Origin: Blastocatellia bacterium
GTDB lineage: Bacteria > Acidobacteriota > Blastocatellia > UBA7656 > JADIYM01
Assembly: GCA_016705245.1 (NCBI GenBank)
Contig: JADIYM010000004.1
Location: 124,001 to 188,000, forward strand
DNA length: 64,000 bases
Direction of reading: 5' to 3'
Every line of letters begins with the position of its first letter. The stretch's first letter is position 1. The notes below the pieces were generated by a model, which was given only the letters and a program-made list of their open reading frames with translations, made no database searches and had not been told where the DNA came from. The position numbers and the translations under genes are program-made. Positions 1 through 9,901 of this stretch are shown here, piece by piece.

Positions 1-581
1 GTCCCGGGCTCGACGATAACGAGCGCGACACGTGACGCAGCCCACGCGCGTTCAACGATTCCCTCGACCTCATCCGGGTCGACCTCCGAAAGCGAATACG
101 CCGCGATGACCAGGTCCGCGGGCGGGATGGAGGCCGACACCAGATCCGCGGAGACCCACCGCAGCGAAGACGCGACGGGATACGAGGCGGCACGCGCGAG
201 CTCGCGACCCATCTCGATGAAACCGCCGTCACGCTCGACGCACGAGGCGCTCTCGAGCGAAGGAAAGGTCTCGGCAGCGGCCCAGACGGCCGTGCCGGGA
301 CCCGAGCCCAGGTCGGTCACGGATCCGACCACGATTTCGGAAGCAACCTCGCGCACCGCCTCGAGAGCCGCCGACACGGCGCCGAACGTTGCCGGCGCCC
401 GCGCGATGCCATAGGCCAGTCGCTGTTCGCGAGACGCCACGTGCTGCTTTGCGCCGTGGTGCTTAGGCGCGCGATAACTTTCGGAGAGCTCCGTCGATGC
501 TTTCGCGAGCGCCGCGACCGGAACTCCCGTTGCTGACTCTTCGATGGCGTGACGGATGGCGTCTGGGAGGCGATACGGCAT
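1..581 (-). CDS. Rsm22-like small ribosomal subunit methyltransferase (partial)
   Basis: The product is about 193 residues and its C-terminus lies beyond the window start. It begins MPYRLPDAIRHAIEE, has a YR-containing helical segment near residue 35, then RLAYGIARAPATFGAV and the SAM-binding glycine motif TDLGSGPGTAVWAA, followed by an acidic strand with ERDGGFIEMGREL. This order is characteristic of Rsm22-family proteins, which are SAM-dependent methyltransferase-like ribosome-assembly factors (mitochondrial Rsm22 and bacterial homologues). The ATG at 581 lies 6 bases after the stop of the metalloprotease gene on the same strand, so translation is probably coupled. The exact RNA substrate cannot be read from this fragment. 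Confidence 0.75.
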   Translation of the reverse strand, partial: MPYRLPDAIRHAIEESATGVPVAALAKASTELSESYRAPKHHGAKQHVASREQRLAYGIARAPATFGAVSAALEAVREVASEIVVGSVTDLGSGPGTAVWAAAETFPSLESASCVERDGGFIEMGRELARAASYPVASSLRWVSADLVSASIPPADLVIAAYSLSEVDPDEVEGIVERAWAASRVALVIVEPG

Positions 582-587
582 TTTGTC

Positions 588-3094
588 CTAGCTCCCGCCG
601 ATCGGGTCGCCCTGCGGCACCGGCAATCGCTCGGTCGGCTTCTGGGGTTCGAATGGGCGAGAGAGGAAGCGCTCGATGTCGTCGCGCAGCATCCTTCGGA
701 ATGCCTCGTACGTTGGCGCACGCCGCACCCCAAGGCGCTGTGACAGGCGGCGGAGTCCGTCGGTCGCGATCGCGCGCACTGCCGGACTGGCCGACACATC
801 GCCTGATAGCCGCATCAGCCCATCGACGACGACGCGCTGCACCTCGATACGGACCAGCGCCCGGTTCGCAGTCTCGCGCGGCTCGCTCGAGAATGCCCGG
901 CCGACGATCGCCTCGATCACTTCGTCAAGCGAAGGCTGGCGGGCGTCGCGGGCATGAAACGCCACGACACGCGCCGCGCGGTGTGGCTCGAGCAGCCCGC
1001 GCACGACCATGTCCGCTGCAATCGATGCGGCGCCGGACGGGTCGAAGAACGGGTCCGTACGTTTTGGAAATGCTTCGCGCACGACCGAGTCGGTCCCCAC
1101 GCGACTGGCGGAACAAGCGCGACGATGCGCTCCGGAACCTCGAGCTCGGCTGGCTCCAGGGCGTCGAGCACTGGAGGCCAACGCCTCGCGCTGTCGCTCG
1201 GGCGAGATCACCTCGATCGGCGTCTCGGGACTCACTTTCGCGTCCTTTCGAACAGAGAACGAAAAGTGCGCGCCACCGACGGTCTTGACCGCGGCTTGCA
1301 GGTGGTACCGATGGTGGAAGTAGAGCGGCAGGAATACGGCTTCGAGCTGCGAGAGCGCCTGTCCATCGGCGATGTTCGTAGTGCCGAATCGCTCGATCGC
1401 CAGTCGGCGTACACGCAGCTCGTGGCGGAGATTCGCCACCGCGTCGTCGCCGTTGTCCCACAGGCTGGCGCGAGGATCGGCCGCGCCAGCCGGGCGGGCT
1501 TCGTCGTCCGCCAGATACCGCATTCCGCCGGCAATGGCGTCGCTCACGAGACGATCGAGCTCGGACTTGTCATTGGCGCCAGCCGGAAACTGCCGGTACC
1601 CGTACGATATCGCCGTCTTGTCGTATGCCCCGATTCCGTTCGCGTAGGCGTCCGACAGGTCGACCCGGCCGTCGACGATGCGCACCCGAGGCGCGGGATA
1701 GTCCATCACCGAAGCCCGGTCGCGCGTCGACGCCGCGAAGTTGTGGTTGAGACCGATAGCGTGGCCAACCTCGTGCGCCGATAGCTGCCGGATGCGCGCA
1801 AGAGCCATCGACTCGGCCGAAGCTCGATCCGCCGGATCCACGAGATACGAAGAGTCAGGCCCGGCTGCCATCCCGCACGCGCCGGCGTGCTGAGGATCCA
1901 GACCGCTCGCAAGCAGCACGTCCTGCCTAGCTCGCTGCGAATCGAGCGTCACGTTCCCCTTGAGAATCTCTCCGGTGCGCGGATCGACGACGCTCGCCCG
2001 TAAGCCCATCCGCGCGTCGATCGGTGCACCCACCGAATCATGTTGTAGCGGATGTCCATCGGATCCGCGCCGTCGGGCAGCACGCGAACTTGAAATGCGT
2101 TCCGGAAACCAGCCGCCTCGAACGCCTGGTTCCACCAGGCGGCGCCATCGACGAGTGCCGACCGAATCGGTTCGGGCGTCCCGTTATCGACGTAATAGAC
2201 GACCGGTTCGACTGGCTCGGACATCGCCTGAGCCGGATCGGCCTTGATCAGTCTGTGGCGGATGACCCAGCGCTTCTCGATCGGCTCAGTGATCTTCGAC
2301 GCGTAGTCATAGAAGGATACGTAGAGCGATCCGATTCGCGGATCGACGTCGCGCGGCACGAATCCGGGCCCGGGGAGCTCCACGAACGAATGATGCTGTC
2401 TGAGCGTCACTGCCGCCGACGACGGTGCGACACTTGCCACGAGAGATCCGCCGCGGGCTTGCGTCGTGAACGTGAGCGTGGATTCGAGCTCGGTGTTCTT
2501 CGGGAATCCCCTGGTTGCGGGCAGGTAGACCGCTGAACGAGAAACATCTAGGACGTAGGCGCCCTGCTGCGCTTCGCCGAGCCGAAGCGCGGCCGCGGCC
2601 GCATCGCGAAGCAGGAAGGCAGTCGCATCGACGAGAAGCTTTCCGGAAACCTCGGCCTCGACTTCGAACCCCCAGAGTATCGACCGTGCGAACGATTCGT
2701 CGACCGCGCGCTGCTCGGCCGGCGGAGCGCCAAGTGCGCGGTAACCGGTGTTCTGCTCGACGAGAAACACCCGAGGGCCAACGCGCTCGAAGCGCACGAC
2801 GTGCGTCGAGACGAGCTGCCCACGATCCAGACCGACGGGATTCGACCCGAGACCCGTCCCGAGCGAGACCTGATAGAGGAAGTCTGCGTCGAGACGAGTG
2901 ACCTCCATCAGCAATGCGCCGCGCGCGGCGTCCCACCAGAGCGGCACGAATCCGTCGATCCGCTGGAGTCCCGCCGTCCGCTGCTCGAGCGTCGGTTTCA
3001 ACGCGGTCTCCTGGGTGCGCGCAAACACTGCCGGCGCGGCAGTACCGACGACAATCGCCGCGAGCAGGAAATGTCGGATGAGGCGAACGGTCAC
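588..3094 (-). CDS. Secreted zinc metalloprotease, DUF5117/DUF4953 type, frameshifted
   Basis: A GTG at 3094 (GGGGGAAG upstream, GTGA overlap with the preceding gene's stop) opens a product with a hydrophobic signal segment (LIRHFLLAAIVVGTAAP) followed by a DUF5117-like N-terminal region and a zincin domain with SAHEVGHAIGLNHN near residue 438. HEVGH is the expected zinc-binding HExxH. An intact protein would be about 835 residues. The frame is broken at 1997-1999, where a run of three C (G on the coding strand) needs one more base. A second, compensating pair of indels near 1160 and 1098 places about 20 residues out of frame: the other frame there reads LDALEPAELEVPERIVALVPP, the expected family sequence. 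The gene is either decaying or affected by sequencing error. Family members are periplasmic or secreted peptidases of poorly known substrate. Confidence 0.8.
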
Positions 3095-3786
3095 GTGGCT
3101 TCCCCCTGAACATGATATCGACCGGTCCGTGGCAGGATGCCGCGCGCGCCAAGCGTCAAGAGCCCGCCGACCACGAAGACGAGGATCGACACCCGGACGC
3201 GCGCGAGGTCGACGGGATCGAGAGTCGTCGTCGTCTTCATCAGTCGCCAGGCCGCCCAGGCGACGACCTGCGACGGCACGACGGTCCAGATCCAGACGTA
3301 GAACCAGGCACGCTCGGCGCCTTCGAATTGCGTCGATCGCTTGGCGCGCGGGATGAGGTCGAGGGCCGCTGCAATCACGAATAGCCCCGCAAGCGGGTAG
3401 TAGAACCATTGGAAGAGCAGCGTGAGCTTCCACTCGCCCGTGAACGCGGCGACGACCATACCCGACACGTTCAGAAGGAACGGCACCATCAGCGCGATCC
3501 ACGCCGCGGTGTAGCAGACGACGCGGTACCAGAGGTTCGGCTGGTCGACGCCGTAGTAGGTGATGTACGGAGCTTCCTCGGCGCCAGGGAGTCGCCCCGC
3601 GTAGCCGCGCCACGCGCAGACGGCCGTCACGATGGCGAGCCATATGCCATGCCGGATGTCAGGTCCGTAGGCAAACAGCGCGTACGTCAGGTGACCGGGG
3701 ATGACGAAGAAGACCCAGATCCAGATCGGGACATGCAGGACGCGGTAATACGTCTTGTTGCGTTCTCGGTTAACGACTTTCTTCAT
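3091..3786 (-). CDS. Integral membrane protein of unknown function
   Basis: The 231-residue product is strongly hydrophobic, with about six transmembrane segments, for example around residues 18-35 (VPIWIWVFFVIPGHLTYAL), 45-60, 88-108, 122-145, 165-185 and 205-222. Aromatic residues crowd the predicted membrane borders. I see no transporter signature, catalytic motif or known domain. The stop overlaps the GTG of the metalloprotease by 4 bases, so the two are co-transcribed and translationally coupled; a role in processing or export with that protease is possible but unsupported. The ATG at 3786 sits next to a family A hairpin, which probably separates this unit from the divergent thymidine kinase gene. 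Confidence 0.6.
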   Translation of the reverse strand: MKKVVNRERNKTYYRVLHVPIWIWVFFVIPGHLTYALFAYGPDIRHGIWLAIVTAVCAWRGYAGRLPGAEEAPYITYYGVDQPNLWYRVVCYTAAWIALMVPFLLNVSGMVVAAFTGEWKLTLLFQWFYYPLAGLFVIAAALDLIPRAKRSTQFEGAERAWFYVWIWTVVPSQVVAWAAWRLMKTTTTLDPVDLARVRVSILVFVVGGLLTLGARGILPRTGRYHVQGEAT

Positions 3787-3790
3787 GACA

Positions 3791-3919
3791 TGGAGAGTGG
3801 ACAGGATCGCAGGATTATCAGGATTAACACGATTCTACTTTGGTTTGATTGGAAAGCCCGCGAACTAACCAAAGAGAATCCTGTTAATCCTGTTAATCCT
3901 GTAATCCTGTCAATTCTCC
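3791..3919. repeat. Intergenic hairpin repeat, family A, copy 1
   Basis: Imperfect inverted repeat built from short direct units of the type CAGGATTA/TCAGGATT. The left arm (3791-3835) reads toward the loop and the right arm (3872-3919) is its complement, ending GTCAATTCTCC. It lies between the divergent membrane-protein and thymidine kinase genes. Further copies are at 18305, 37495, 45605 and 55225. Confidence 0.85.
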
Positions 3920-3966
3920 CTGCTACGATGGAGAGAAAGGGGGACAGGCGCGTGGAAGGCATTGGG

Positions 3967-4536
3967 ATGAGCGGCGGGTGGATCGAGGTGATCGCCGGCG
4001 GGATGTTCTCGGGAAAGTCGGAAGAGTTGATCCGCAGGCTGCGCCGGGCCCAGATCGCACGGGTGCCGCTGCAGGTGTTCGTTCCGGCCATCGACACGCG
4101 ATTCGATCCCAACAGGGTGATCTCGCGCGACAACAGGAAGTTCGACGCGGTAGTCGTGAGTTCGACCGACGAGATTCGCGAACGGGTCGACCCCGCCGCG
4201 CAGGTGATCGGCATCGACGAGGTGCAGTTCTTTGACGAACGGATCGTCGATGTGTGCATGGAGCTGGCCGATGCCGGAAAGCGCGTGATCGTCGCTGGGC
4301 TCGATCAGGACTACCTGCGGAGGCCGTTTGGACCGATGCCTGGATTGCTCGCCGTGGCCGAGCTCGTGTCGAAGATGCACGCGGTCTGCATGCAGTGCGG
4401 ATCGCCGGCGCACTACTCTCAGCGCCTCGAAGGCGGCGACGCACTCATCGAGGTCGGCGACTCGACGTACGAAGCGCGCTGCCGGAAGTGTTTCGAGCCG
4501 TATACCAGGGAAGAAGCCGCCGGCGCGGGGCGCTAG
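3967..4536 (+). CDS. tdk: Thymidine kinase (type II)
   Basis: The 189-residue product phosphorylates thymidine to dTMP in the salvage pathway. Visible motifs are the P-loop GGMFSGKSEEL at residues 11-21, the Walker B-like IDEVQFFD, the lid/substrate segment AGLDQDYLRRPFGPMPGL, and a zinc-binding pair of cysteine motifs, CMQC and CRKC, in the C-terminal half, all as in type II (TK1-like) enzymes. The ATG at 3967 has GGAAGG about 8 bases upstream and matches the usual family N-terminus; an in-frame ATG at 3928 would add a basic tail not expected for the family. A NupC-type nucleoside transporter is encoded at 49.4 kb, consistent with nucleoside salvage. Confidence 0.93.
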   Translation: MSGGWIEVIAGGMFSGKSEELIRRLRRAQIARVPLQVFVPAIDTRFDPNRVISRDNRKFDAVVVSSTDEIRERVDPAAQVIGIDEVQFFDERIVDVCMELADAGKRVIVAGLDQDYLRRPFGPMPGLLAVAELVSKMHAVCMQCGSPAHYSQRLEGGDALIEVGDSTYEARCRKCFEPYTREEAAGAGR

Positions 4537-4560
4537 CCGACTGGTTCAGCGGAAGAAGGG

Positions 4561-5535
4561 CTACGGCTTGGCCGGTTTGGCGGGAGGCGCAGTGGCCTCT
4601 GCCTTCGGCGCAGTCGTGCCGGGCTTCGCTTTGCCGTCGGAGGTCGTCGGAGGCGCGGGCGCCTCGGGAGGGGCAACGACAGGTTCCACCGGAATCGGCG
4701 GGATCATGCCGGGCTTGCCCCCCTTCGCACCGGGAATGCCGGCCATGTTGCCGAACACGACATTGATCGATGTCATTCCCTCCGTGTCCTCCGACGGTTC
4801 GACAACCACGACGGTGCCATCGCTGATGAAGACGAGCTTATCCGGCTCTCTTATTTCCTGCTTCTGGGTCGCATCGGCGAGTAGGTCACGGTAGAAGTCC
4901 CCGACTGTTTCGACGTCGTCCTCCGTCGTCATCTTGAGAAGACCGCCTTCCATTCCGAAAGCCGAGCCTTCGCTACGAATATCAACCGTCGCTCCGTCGT
5001 AGACCCAATCATCCATCGATACGGCGGGCGAGGCGGGCGCGGAGCGGTCTTTCTCCGCGACAGCCGGACCAGCTCCCCCAACCACAGGCTCGTTGTTCAC
5101 CTTTATGTTGCTCGCAACCCAGATCCCGAGACCGATGAGGCAGGCGAGAATCAACGCGAAGATGCCGGCGACGATCGCGAGAACACGACCCACTTTGCTC
5201 TTCCGCACGGGCCCGGTCTGCAGCGGGTTCGTCGGAATCGGACCCGCAGGCGCCGTTCCGTGCTGATACCCCATCATCGCGCCGGGCTGTTGCACGACCG
5301 ACGGCGGCACGTACATCCGCGGATCGCGCGGCGGCAGGATCGCGCTTCCATCGGCGCCGTAAGTCGCGAAGGGCGAGACCTCCTGCGCTGGCGTCGGTGA
5401 CGGTGTCTTGCCCTGTTCGAAGTTCCGCGTCGGGGCTTCGTGGAAGCCCTCCGCACCAAGCTGAACTCCGCAGATTCGGCAGAACCGGGCTTCGTCCGTG
5501 TTCTCGGCTCCGCACTTCGGACAGGTTATGGCCAT
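4561..5535 (-). CDS. Zinc-ribbon single-pass membrane protein
   Basis: The 324-residue product starts MAITCPKCGAENTDEARFC with four cysteines (5, 8, 19, 22) forming a zinc ribbon, followed by a proline-rich linker and one transmembrane helix at about 116-143 (VLAIVAGIFALILACLIGLG). The rest is a presumed extracytoplasmic domain of about 120 residues with a DDVETVGDFYRDLL segment and a low-complexity Pro/Ala/Lys C-terminus. The architecture (zinc ribbon, linker, TM, outer domain) is widespread in bacteria but without an assigned function. I chose the ATG at 5535 because the zinc-ribbon motif starts there; upstream in-frame ATGs would add unrelated sequence. It is transcribed divergently from the NadD-NadK gene with about 156 bases between them. 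Confidence 0.65.
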   Translation of the reverse strand: MAITCPKCGAENTDEARFCRICGVQLGAEGFHEAPTRNFEQGKTPSPTPAQEVSPFATYGADGSAILPPRDPRMYVPPSVVQQPGAMMGYQHGTAPAGPIPTNPLQTGPVRKSKVGRVLAIVAGIFALILACLIGLGIWVASNIKVNNEPVVGGAGPAVAEKDRSAPASPAVSMDDWVYDGATVDIRSEGSAFGMEGGLLKMTTEDDVETVGDFYRDLLADATQKQEIREPDKLVFISDGTVVVVEPSEDTEGMTSINVVFGNMAGIPGAKGGKPGMIPPIPVEPVVAPPEAPAPPTTSDGKAKPGTTAPKAEATAPPAKPAKP

Positions 5536-5691
5536 CGCCAGGTTCGTGCTCCCATTTGTGGTCGACTGCTTGTCGATCATAACCGCGGCTCCATACGTCG
5601 ACAAGCACCGGCACGTTCGACCAACTTCGTTTGAGGGCCCAATTCCGTGGTGTAGGATGCGGGCCACCCTTCTCCGAGGAGTCACCCCCAA

Positions 5692-7081
5692 ATGTCCAAT
5701 CGAATCGCCGTGTTCGGCGGTAGTTTCAATCCTCCCAGCCTCCATCACCGAGAGCTCGTCGCCGCGCTCGCCAGTCAATTCGACCGCGTCATAATCGTTC
5801 CGCACGGTCCCAGGCCAGACAAACCCGCAACGAGCGATGTGGCGCCGGTACACCGGGCGGTGATGAACGACCTCGCGTTTCGAGGAATCCCGAACGTCCG
5901 CCTCGAGCTCTTCGATCTCGAAGCACTGACCTTCACCCGCACGGACGAGCTAGAGCGGATGTTCTCGAGCGAGGGCGAGATCTGGCACGTCGTCGGATCC
6001 GACATCATCCAGGGCGGCGCCACCGGCGAGTCGTTCGTCCATCGAGTGTGGGATCGCGGCCCCGAGCTCTGGAACACCCTTCGGTTCGCGGTCGTCCGTC
6101 GCACCGGGTTCACCATACTTCCCGAGGATCTGCCGCCACACCACGAGATCGTCGAGGCAGCCGTCGAAGGCTCGACGTTCGCCATCCGCGAGCAGGCCTT
6201 TCGACGTCAGTCGCTCGAAGGGATGGTCACTCCCGAGGTAGCGAGCTACATCGACCGGTACCGCCTCTATCGCGGGACGATTGTCAGCAACACGGCGACC
6301 TGGCGCGCCGATCCGAAACTGCTCGTCTTCCACGACGAACGCAACCCGGAAGGCCGTCGCGATTGCAGAGCGGTTCTCGAAGTTCGCTTCGCCCGAGCCC
6401 AACTGCATCCTCGCCATCGGCGGCGACGGCACGATGCTCGCCGCGATTCGTCAGCACTGGCGCCTTCGGCTTCCCTTCTTTGGCGTGAACGCGGGCCACC
6501 TTGGCTACCTGCTCAACGGCAACGACCGGGTTCCGGACTCGCTCTTCCCGGACGACGGCATCACGCTGCGCCACCTGCCGATGCTCTACGTCGAGACCCA
6601 CGGCGTGGACGGAGTCGTTCGCAGCGACCTATGCTTCAACGACACGTGGCTCGAACGCGCCGGGAGCCAGACGGCCTGGATTGAGGTAAAGATCGACGGC
6701 CAGGCCCGGTTGCCGAAACTCGTCGCTGACGGCGTACTCGTGTCGACGGCGGCCGGCTCGACGGCGTATGCGCGATCCATGGGCGCGGAGCCGCTGCTCG
6801 CCGATACGCCCGCCATAGTCATCGTCGGGTCGAACGTGATGCAACCGCCGGGATTCCGGTCGGCGCTGCTCGGACTCGACTCGGAGATCGAATGGACGTC
6901 GCTCGGAGGCGAGAAGCGTCCGCTCATCGGCTACGTCGACGGCATCCCGCAGGGAAATGTCGTCAAGATGAAGGTGCGCACGAGCCGGATTGCCGCCGCC
7001 GAGCTCGGTTTTCTCCCAGATCACGACATGGCCGAGAAGATCGCGCAGCTGCAGTTCCCGAACTGGGGATCGACGTTCTGA
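5692..7081 (+). CDS. NadD-NadK fusion: nicotinate-nucleotide adenylyltransferase plus NAD kinase, one frameshift
   Basis: The N-terminal half (5692 to about 6290) is NadD-like: VFGGSFNPPSLHHREL (GxFxP and the second histidine of the nucleotidyltransferase motif), WHVVGSDI, and LEGMVTPEVASYI near its end. With no stop between them it runs into an NAD kinase: KLLVFHDERNP, then in the next frame ILAIGGDGTMLAAI, VNAGHLGYLLNG and VLVSTAAGSTAYARSMG, ending at 7081. The two are read in one frame only if one base is removed around 6347-6350 (CCCGGAAGG). An intact protein would be about 462 residues and would carry NaMN/NMN through NAD to NADP. The ATG follows GAGGAG at 5676-5681. The shift could be sequencing error; alternatively these were separate domains in a damaged gene. 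Confidence 0.82.
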
Positions 7082-7199
7082 TTTCAGGTAGGGGGAGGAA
7101 CCCGCTCGCTTAACGAATCCGCAGCGCGGTAGACGGCGGGTGGCGGTGAACGTTTCCCATCATTTCTATCCTTCCGAAACGACAAATCTGCGATTTCAG

Positions 7200-7337
7200 G
7201 CACCGTCCGTGGGACGCTCGCTACTGCTCGCGGCTCGACGAACGGGGAGCCGGCGGAGCGTCCTGCCTGGTAGTGCACGATGCGGGTGGTCCCCGTTTTA
7301 TGAGCCGCGAGCGGTAGCGAGCGTCCTACGGACGGTC
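7200..7337. repeat. Intergenic inverted repeat, family D-like
   Basis: Arms at about 7200-7236 and 7299-7337 are near-perfect inverted copies containing GTCCGTGGGACGCTCGCTAC and its complement, with GCTCGC/GCGAGC units like those of family D. It occupies most of the 281-base gap between the convergent NAD kinase and histidine kinase genes, so it may act as a bidirectional terminator; no T-tract is visible. Confidence 0.7.
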
Positions 7338-7362
7338 GAGCGGTGCCGATCGCTTTGGGTTG

Positions 7363-9411
7363 CTATGTCGCGAGGGCCTCGCCAATGAGCGTTGCCTCAC
7401 GTTCGATTCTGTCGACGAACGAGGCGATCTCCTCGATGGGTGTCGATGCCGCCATGGCTTCGACTTCGCGCGCGAGATCCCCGAGTCCCGAAGCGCCCAG
7501 CGTCAGGCAGTTTCCCTTCAGCGAATGCGCAGCTTTCCGAATCCCGTCCGAGTCTGCTTGACGAACTGAGGTGCGAAGCGCGGAAACGGCGCCGTCCATC
7601 TCGATCCGGAAGAGCTCGAGAATCTCGCCGACGTCCGCATCACCGAACTCGTCCGCGAGCTTGCGAATGCTGACGGTGAGTGACGGGTCGGCGAGTCGGT
7701 CGGCGCGTCCTCCGGAATTTGCCGGGTCCGCATCCTCCTTCACTTTCGAAGGCAGCCATCGCACCAATGCCGAATAGAGTGCCTCCGGTTTTACCGGCTT
7801 GCCGATCAGCACGCGCCGATTCGTGCCGTTGTCGTCGACGATCAGCGCCCGCAACCCGGAGATGTCGAATCGAACGGGAATCGGGATGCTCGCTTCGGAT
7901 GAGAGGGCCAGTCGCACCGAAAGTCGGAACGTCGAGCCGACGCCGGGTCGACTCGACACGTCGATCGCTCCACCCATCAGCTCCGCAAGCTTGCGCGATA
8001 TAGTCAGCCCGAGTCCCGTTCCGCCGAATCGGCGTGTCGTCGTCAGATCCGCTTGCGAGAATCGCTCGAAGATCGACTCGAGCTTGTCCTCCGAAATCCC
8101 GATGCCCGTGTCGACTATCGAGATCTCGATTCGGGCGTCCGTTTCGGTTCTGTCGGAACACGCGACGTTGAGCAGGACGTGGCCGGAGTCGGTGAACTTG
8201 ACAGCGTTTCCGAGGAGGTTCACGAGGATCTGCCGGATACGGCCGGGGTCGGCGACGACGTGTCTTGGCGCCTGTGGATCGTACCGAAGCACGAAGTCGA
8301 GCCCCTTCGCGTCCGCCCGCGGTGCCACGAGGTCGGCCGCTTCCTGCGTAACGGTCTCGAGGTCGCACGGAATGGGCTCGAGCTCGAGCCGCTCGGCCTC
8401 GATTTTGGAGAGGTCGAGGATGTCGTTGATGAGTGTGAGCAGTCCCTCGGCGCTCGACTCGACGGCCACGGCGAATTCTCGCTGCTCCGACGTGAGCGAA
8501 GTCTCGAGCAGCAGGCCGTTCATTCCGATGATCCCGTTCATCGGAGTCCGGATCTCGTGGCTCATGGTCGCCAGGAAGCCGGTTTTCGCAGTGTTGGCCT
8601 GTTCTGCTTCGTCTTTGCGATCACGAGCGCGGCTTCGACACGCTCGCGCTCCACAATCTGCTTTTGCAACGATGTATTGACCCACATCAGCTGCGACGCG
8701 TTGCTGGACACGCGCCTCGAGCTCGCCGTGGACAACGCGCAGTTCATTGTCGATTCGACTGCGTTCTGCGACCTCGGTTTCGAGGGTCGCGCCCCGAATC
8801 GTCATTCGTTTCAGCTGGTTGAGGCTGTAGGACGCCGCGCGGACGAGCACAAAGTCGAGAAACAGAATCCACCCGATGTGCTCGAACGCTCGCCACGGCG
8901 TCGCGCTAAGGGCGCCATAGATGGACTCGGACGCCAGCGCTCCGCGAATGAGGTGGTCGGCCGCGACCACGAGAGTTGCCGTTACCAGCACGCGCCAGTC
9001 CCGATAGAGCGTCAGGAACGCAAGCGAGACGAACTCGTGGAAATGCGTTTCGATCCGCCCGCCGCAGACGTGGATGAGCAATGCGCAGGTCAACATCTGC
9101 GCGATCGCCACCGAGATTCGAGTTGATGCTTCGCCTGGTCTCTGAAATATCAGGAGAATTGGCACGGCTGCCAACGTGCCGCCGAGGAAGACGGCGGCCC
9201 AGACGTTGGCCTGTGTCGACTCGAGCGTCCCGGGGGGTATCGGTGGCGTGTGCCAGATCGCCAGCACGATTGCCAACAGCCATTGAAAGCCGAGCAGCCA
9301 CACGAAGGTACGGTCCGTCTGCTCGTAGATGCGCCGACGAATCTGGGTGAACAGCTCGTGCGCCCGGTCATCGACGGCTGAGGCGTGCTGGATCGATTCG
9401 AGGGTGACCAT
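7363..9411 (-). CDS. Membrane hybrid sensor histidine kinase with HPt domain and gutted receiver
   Basis: The 682-residue product has about six N-terminal transmembrane helices with a conserved GRIETHFHEF segment, a coiled linker, a HisKA domain (ATMSHEIRTPMNG, H285), a HATPase domain (NLLGNAVKFTDSG, DTGIGI, GGTGLGL), a receiver remnant and a C-terminal HPt domain (AAHSLKGNCLTLG). The receiver jumps from LIVDDNGTNRRVL directly to IGKPVKPEALYSAL, so roughly 70 central residues including the phospho-acceptor Asp are missing, in frame, near 7808. The linker (about 8610-8700) is out of frame between two compensating indels; the alternative frame reads LMWVNTSLQKQIVERERVEA, the expected coiled coil. 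GGAGA precedes the ATG. It follows the response regulator by 40 bases and is probably co-transcribed with it. Confidence 0.88.
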   Translation of the reverse strand: MVTLESIQHASAVDDRAHELFTQIRRRIYEQTDRTFVWLLGFQWLLAIVLAIWHTPPIPPGTLESTQANVWAAVFLGGTLAAVPILLIFQRPGEASTRISVAIAQMLTCALLIHVCGGRIETHFHEFVSLAFLTLYRDWRVLVTATLVVAADHLIRGALASESIYGALSATPWRAFEHIGWILFLDFVLVRAASYSLNQLKRMTIRGATLETEVAERSRIDNELRVVHGELEARVQQRVAADVGQYIVAKADCGARACRSRARDRKDEAEQANTAKTGFLATMSHEIRTPMNGIIGMNGLLLETSLTSEQREFAVAVESSAEGLLTLINDILDLSKIEAERLELEPIPCDLETVTQEAADLVAPRADAKGLDFVLRYDPQAPRHVVADPGRIRQILVNLLGNAVKFTDSGHVLLNVACSDRTETDARIEISIVDTGIGISEDKLESIFERFSQADLTTTRRFGGTGLGLTISRKLAELMGGAIDVSSRPGVGSTFRLSVRLALSSEASIPIPVRFDISGLRALIVDDNGTNRRVLIGKPVKPEALYSALVRWLPSKVKEDADPANSGGRADRLADPSLTVSIRKLADEFGDADVGEILELFRIEMDGAVSALRTSVRQADSDGIRKAAHSLKGNCLTLGASGLGDLAREVEAMAASTPIEEIASFVDRIEREATLIGEALAT

Positions 9412-9451
9412 GGCGACGTCTCCTTCGGCTTCGAGCCGTCGAGAGTCGACG

Positions 9452-9901
9452 TTATTGAAGAGCGTCTCGGTTCGAGTCCGACTGCACCGACCTCGCTGCC
9501 ATGACCACCATGCTCAACAGTCGATCCCTTGCGACTGGCTTGTTCATGAACACGGCCGCGCCGCTGACGTGCCCTCGAATGTGCCTCGTCATGGCCTGCT
9601 CGGTTCCGGCCGTGATGATGACGACCGGAATCTTCTTCGTCGCGGGCGTGCGCTTGATGAAGTCGAGGACCTCGATGCCGGTGCAACCGGGCATCTGGTC
9701 GTCCGTGACGACGCACGCAAAGTCCGCCGAATGCGACAGTAGTCCGATCGCCTCGAGCCCGTCACTGGCCTCGACCACGTCAAACGTCTGAGATAGGGCG
9801 GATCGCATCAGATGCCTCGCCAGGCTGCTGTCGTCGACGACGAGCACTTTGCGCTTGACTGTCGACGTCTTGCTGCTTTCTCGAAATCTTGGTGTCAGCA
9901 T
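9452..9901 (-). CDS. Single-domain response regulator (CheY-like)
   Basis: The 149-residue protein consists of one receiver domain: VLVVDDSSLARHLMRSAL at the start, the phospho-acceptor Asp in CVVTDDQMPGCTGIEVL, the conserved Thr/Ala in VVIITAGTEQ and the Lys in VFMNKPVARDRLL. There is no output domain, so it must act through protein contacts. The ATG at 9901 is preceded by an excellent AGGAGG 5 bases away, which decides the start over an upstream in-frame codon. The hybrid kinase gene follows 40 bases downstream and is the likely cognate partner; with the kinase's own receiver damaged, this separate receiver could be its only phosphoryl target. Confidence 0.9.
   Translation of the reverse strand: MLTPRFRESSKTSTVKRKVLVVDDSSLARHLMRSALSQTFDVVEASDGLEAIGLLSHSADFACVVTDDQMPGCTGIEVLDFIKRTPATKKIPVVIITAGTEQAMTRHIRGHVSGAAVFMNKPVARDRLLSMVVMAARSVQSDSNRDALQ

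Noticed and set aside
9470..9485. GGTTCGAGTCC resembling a tRNA T-arm
   Set aside because: It lies inside the response regulator coding strand and no acceptor, D or anticodon stems can be found around it.
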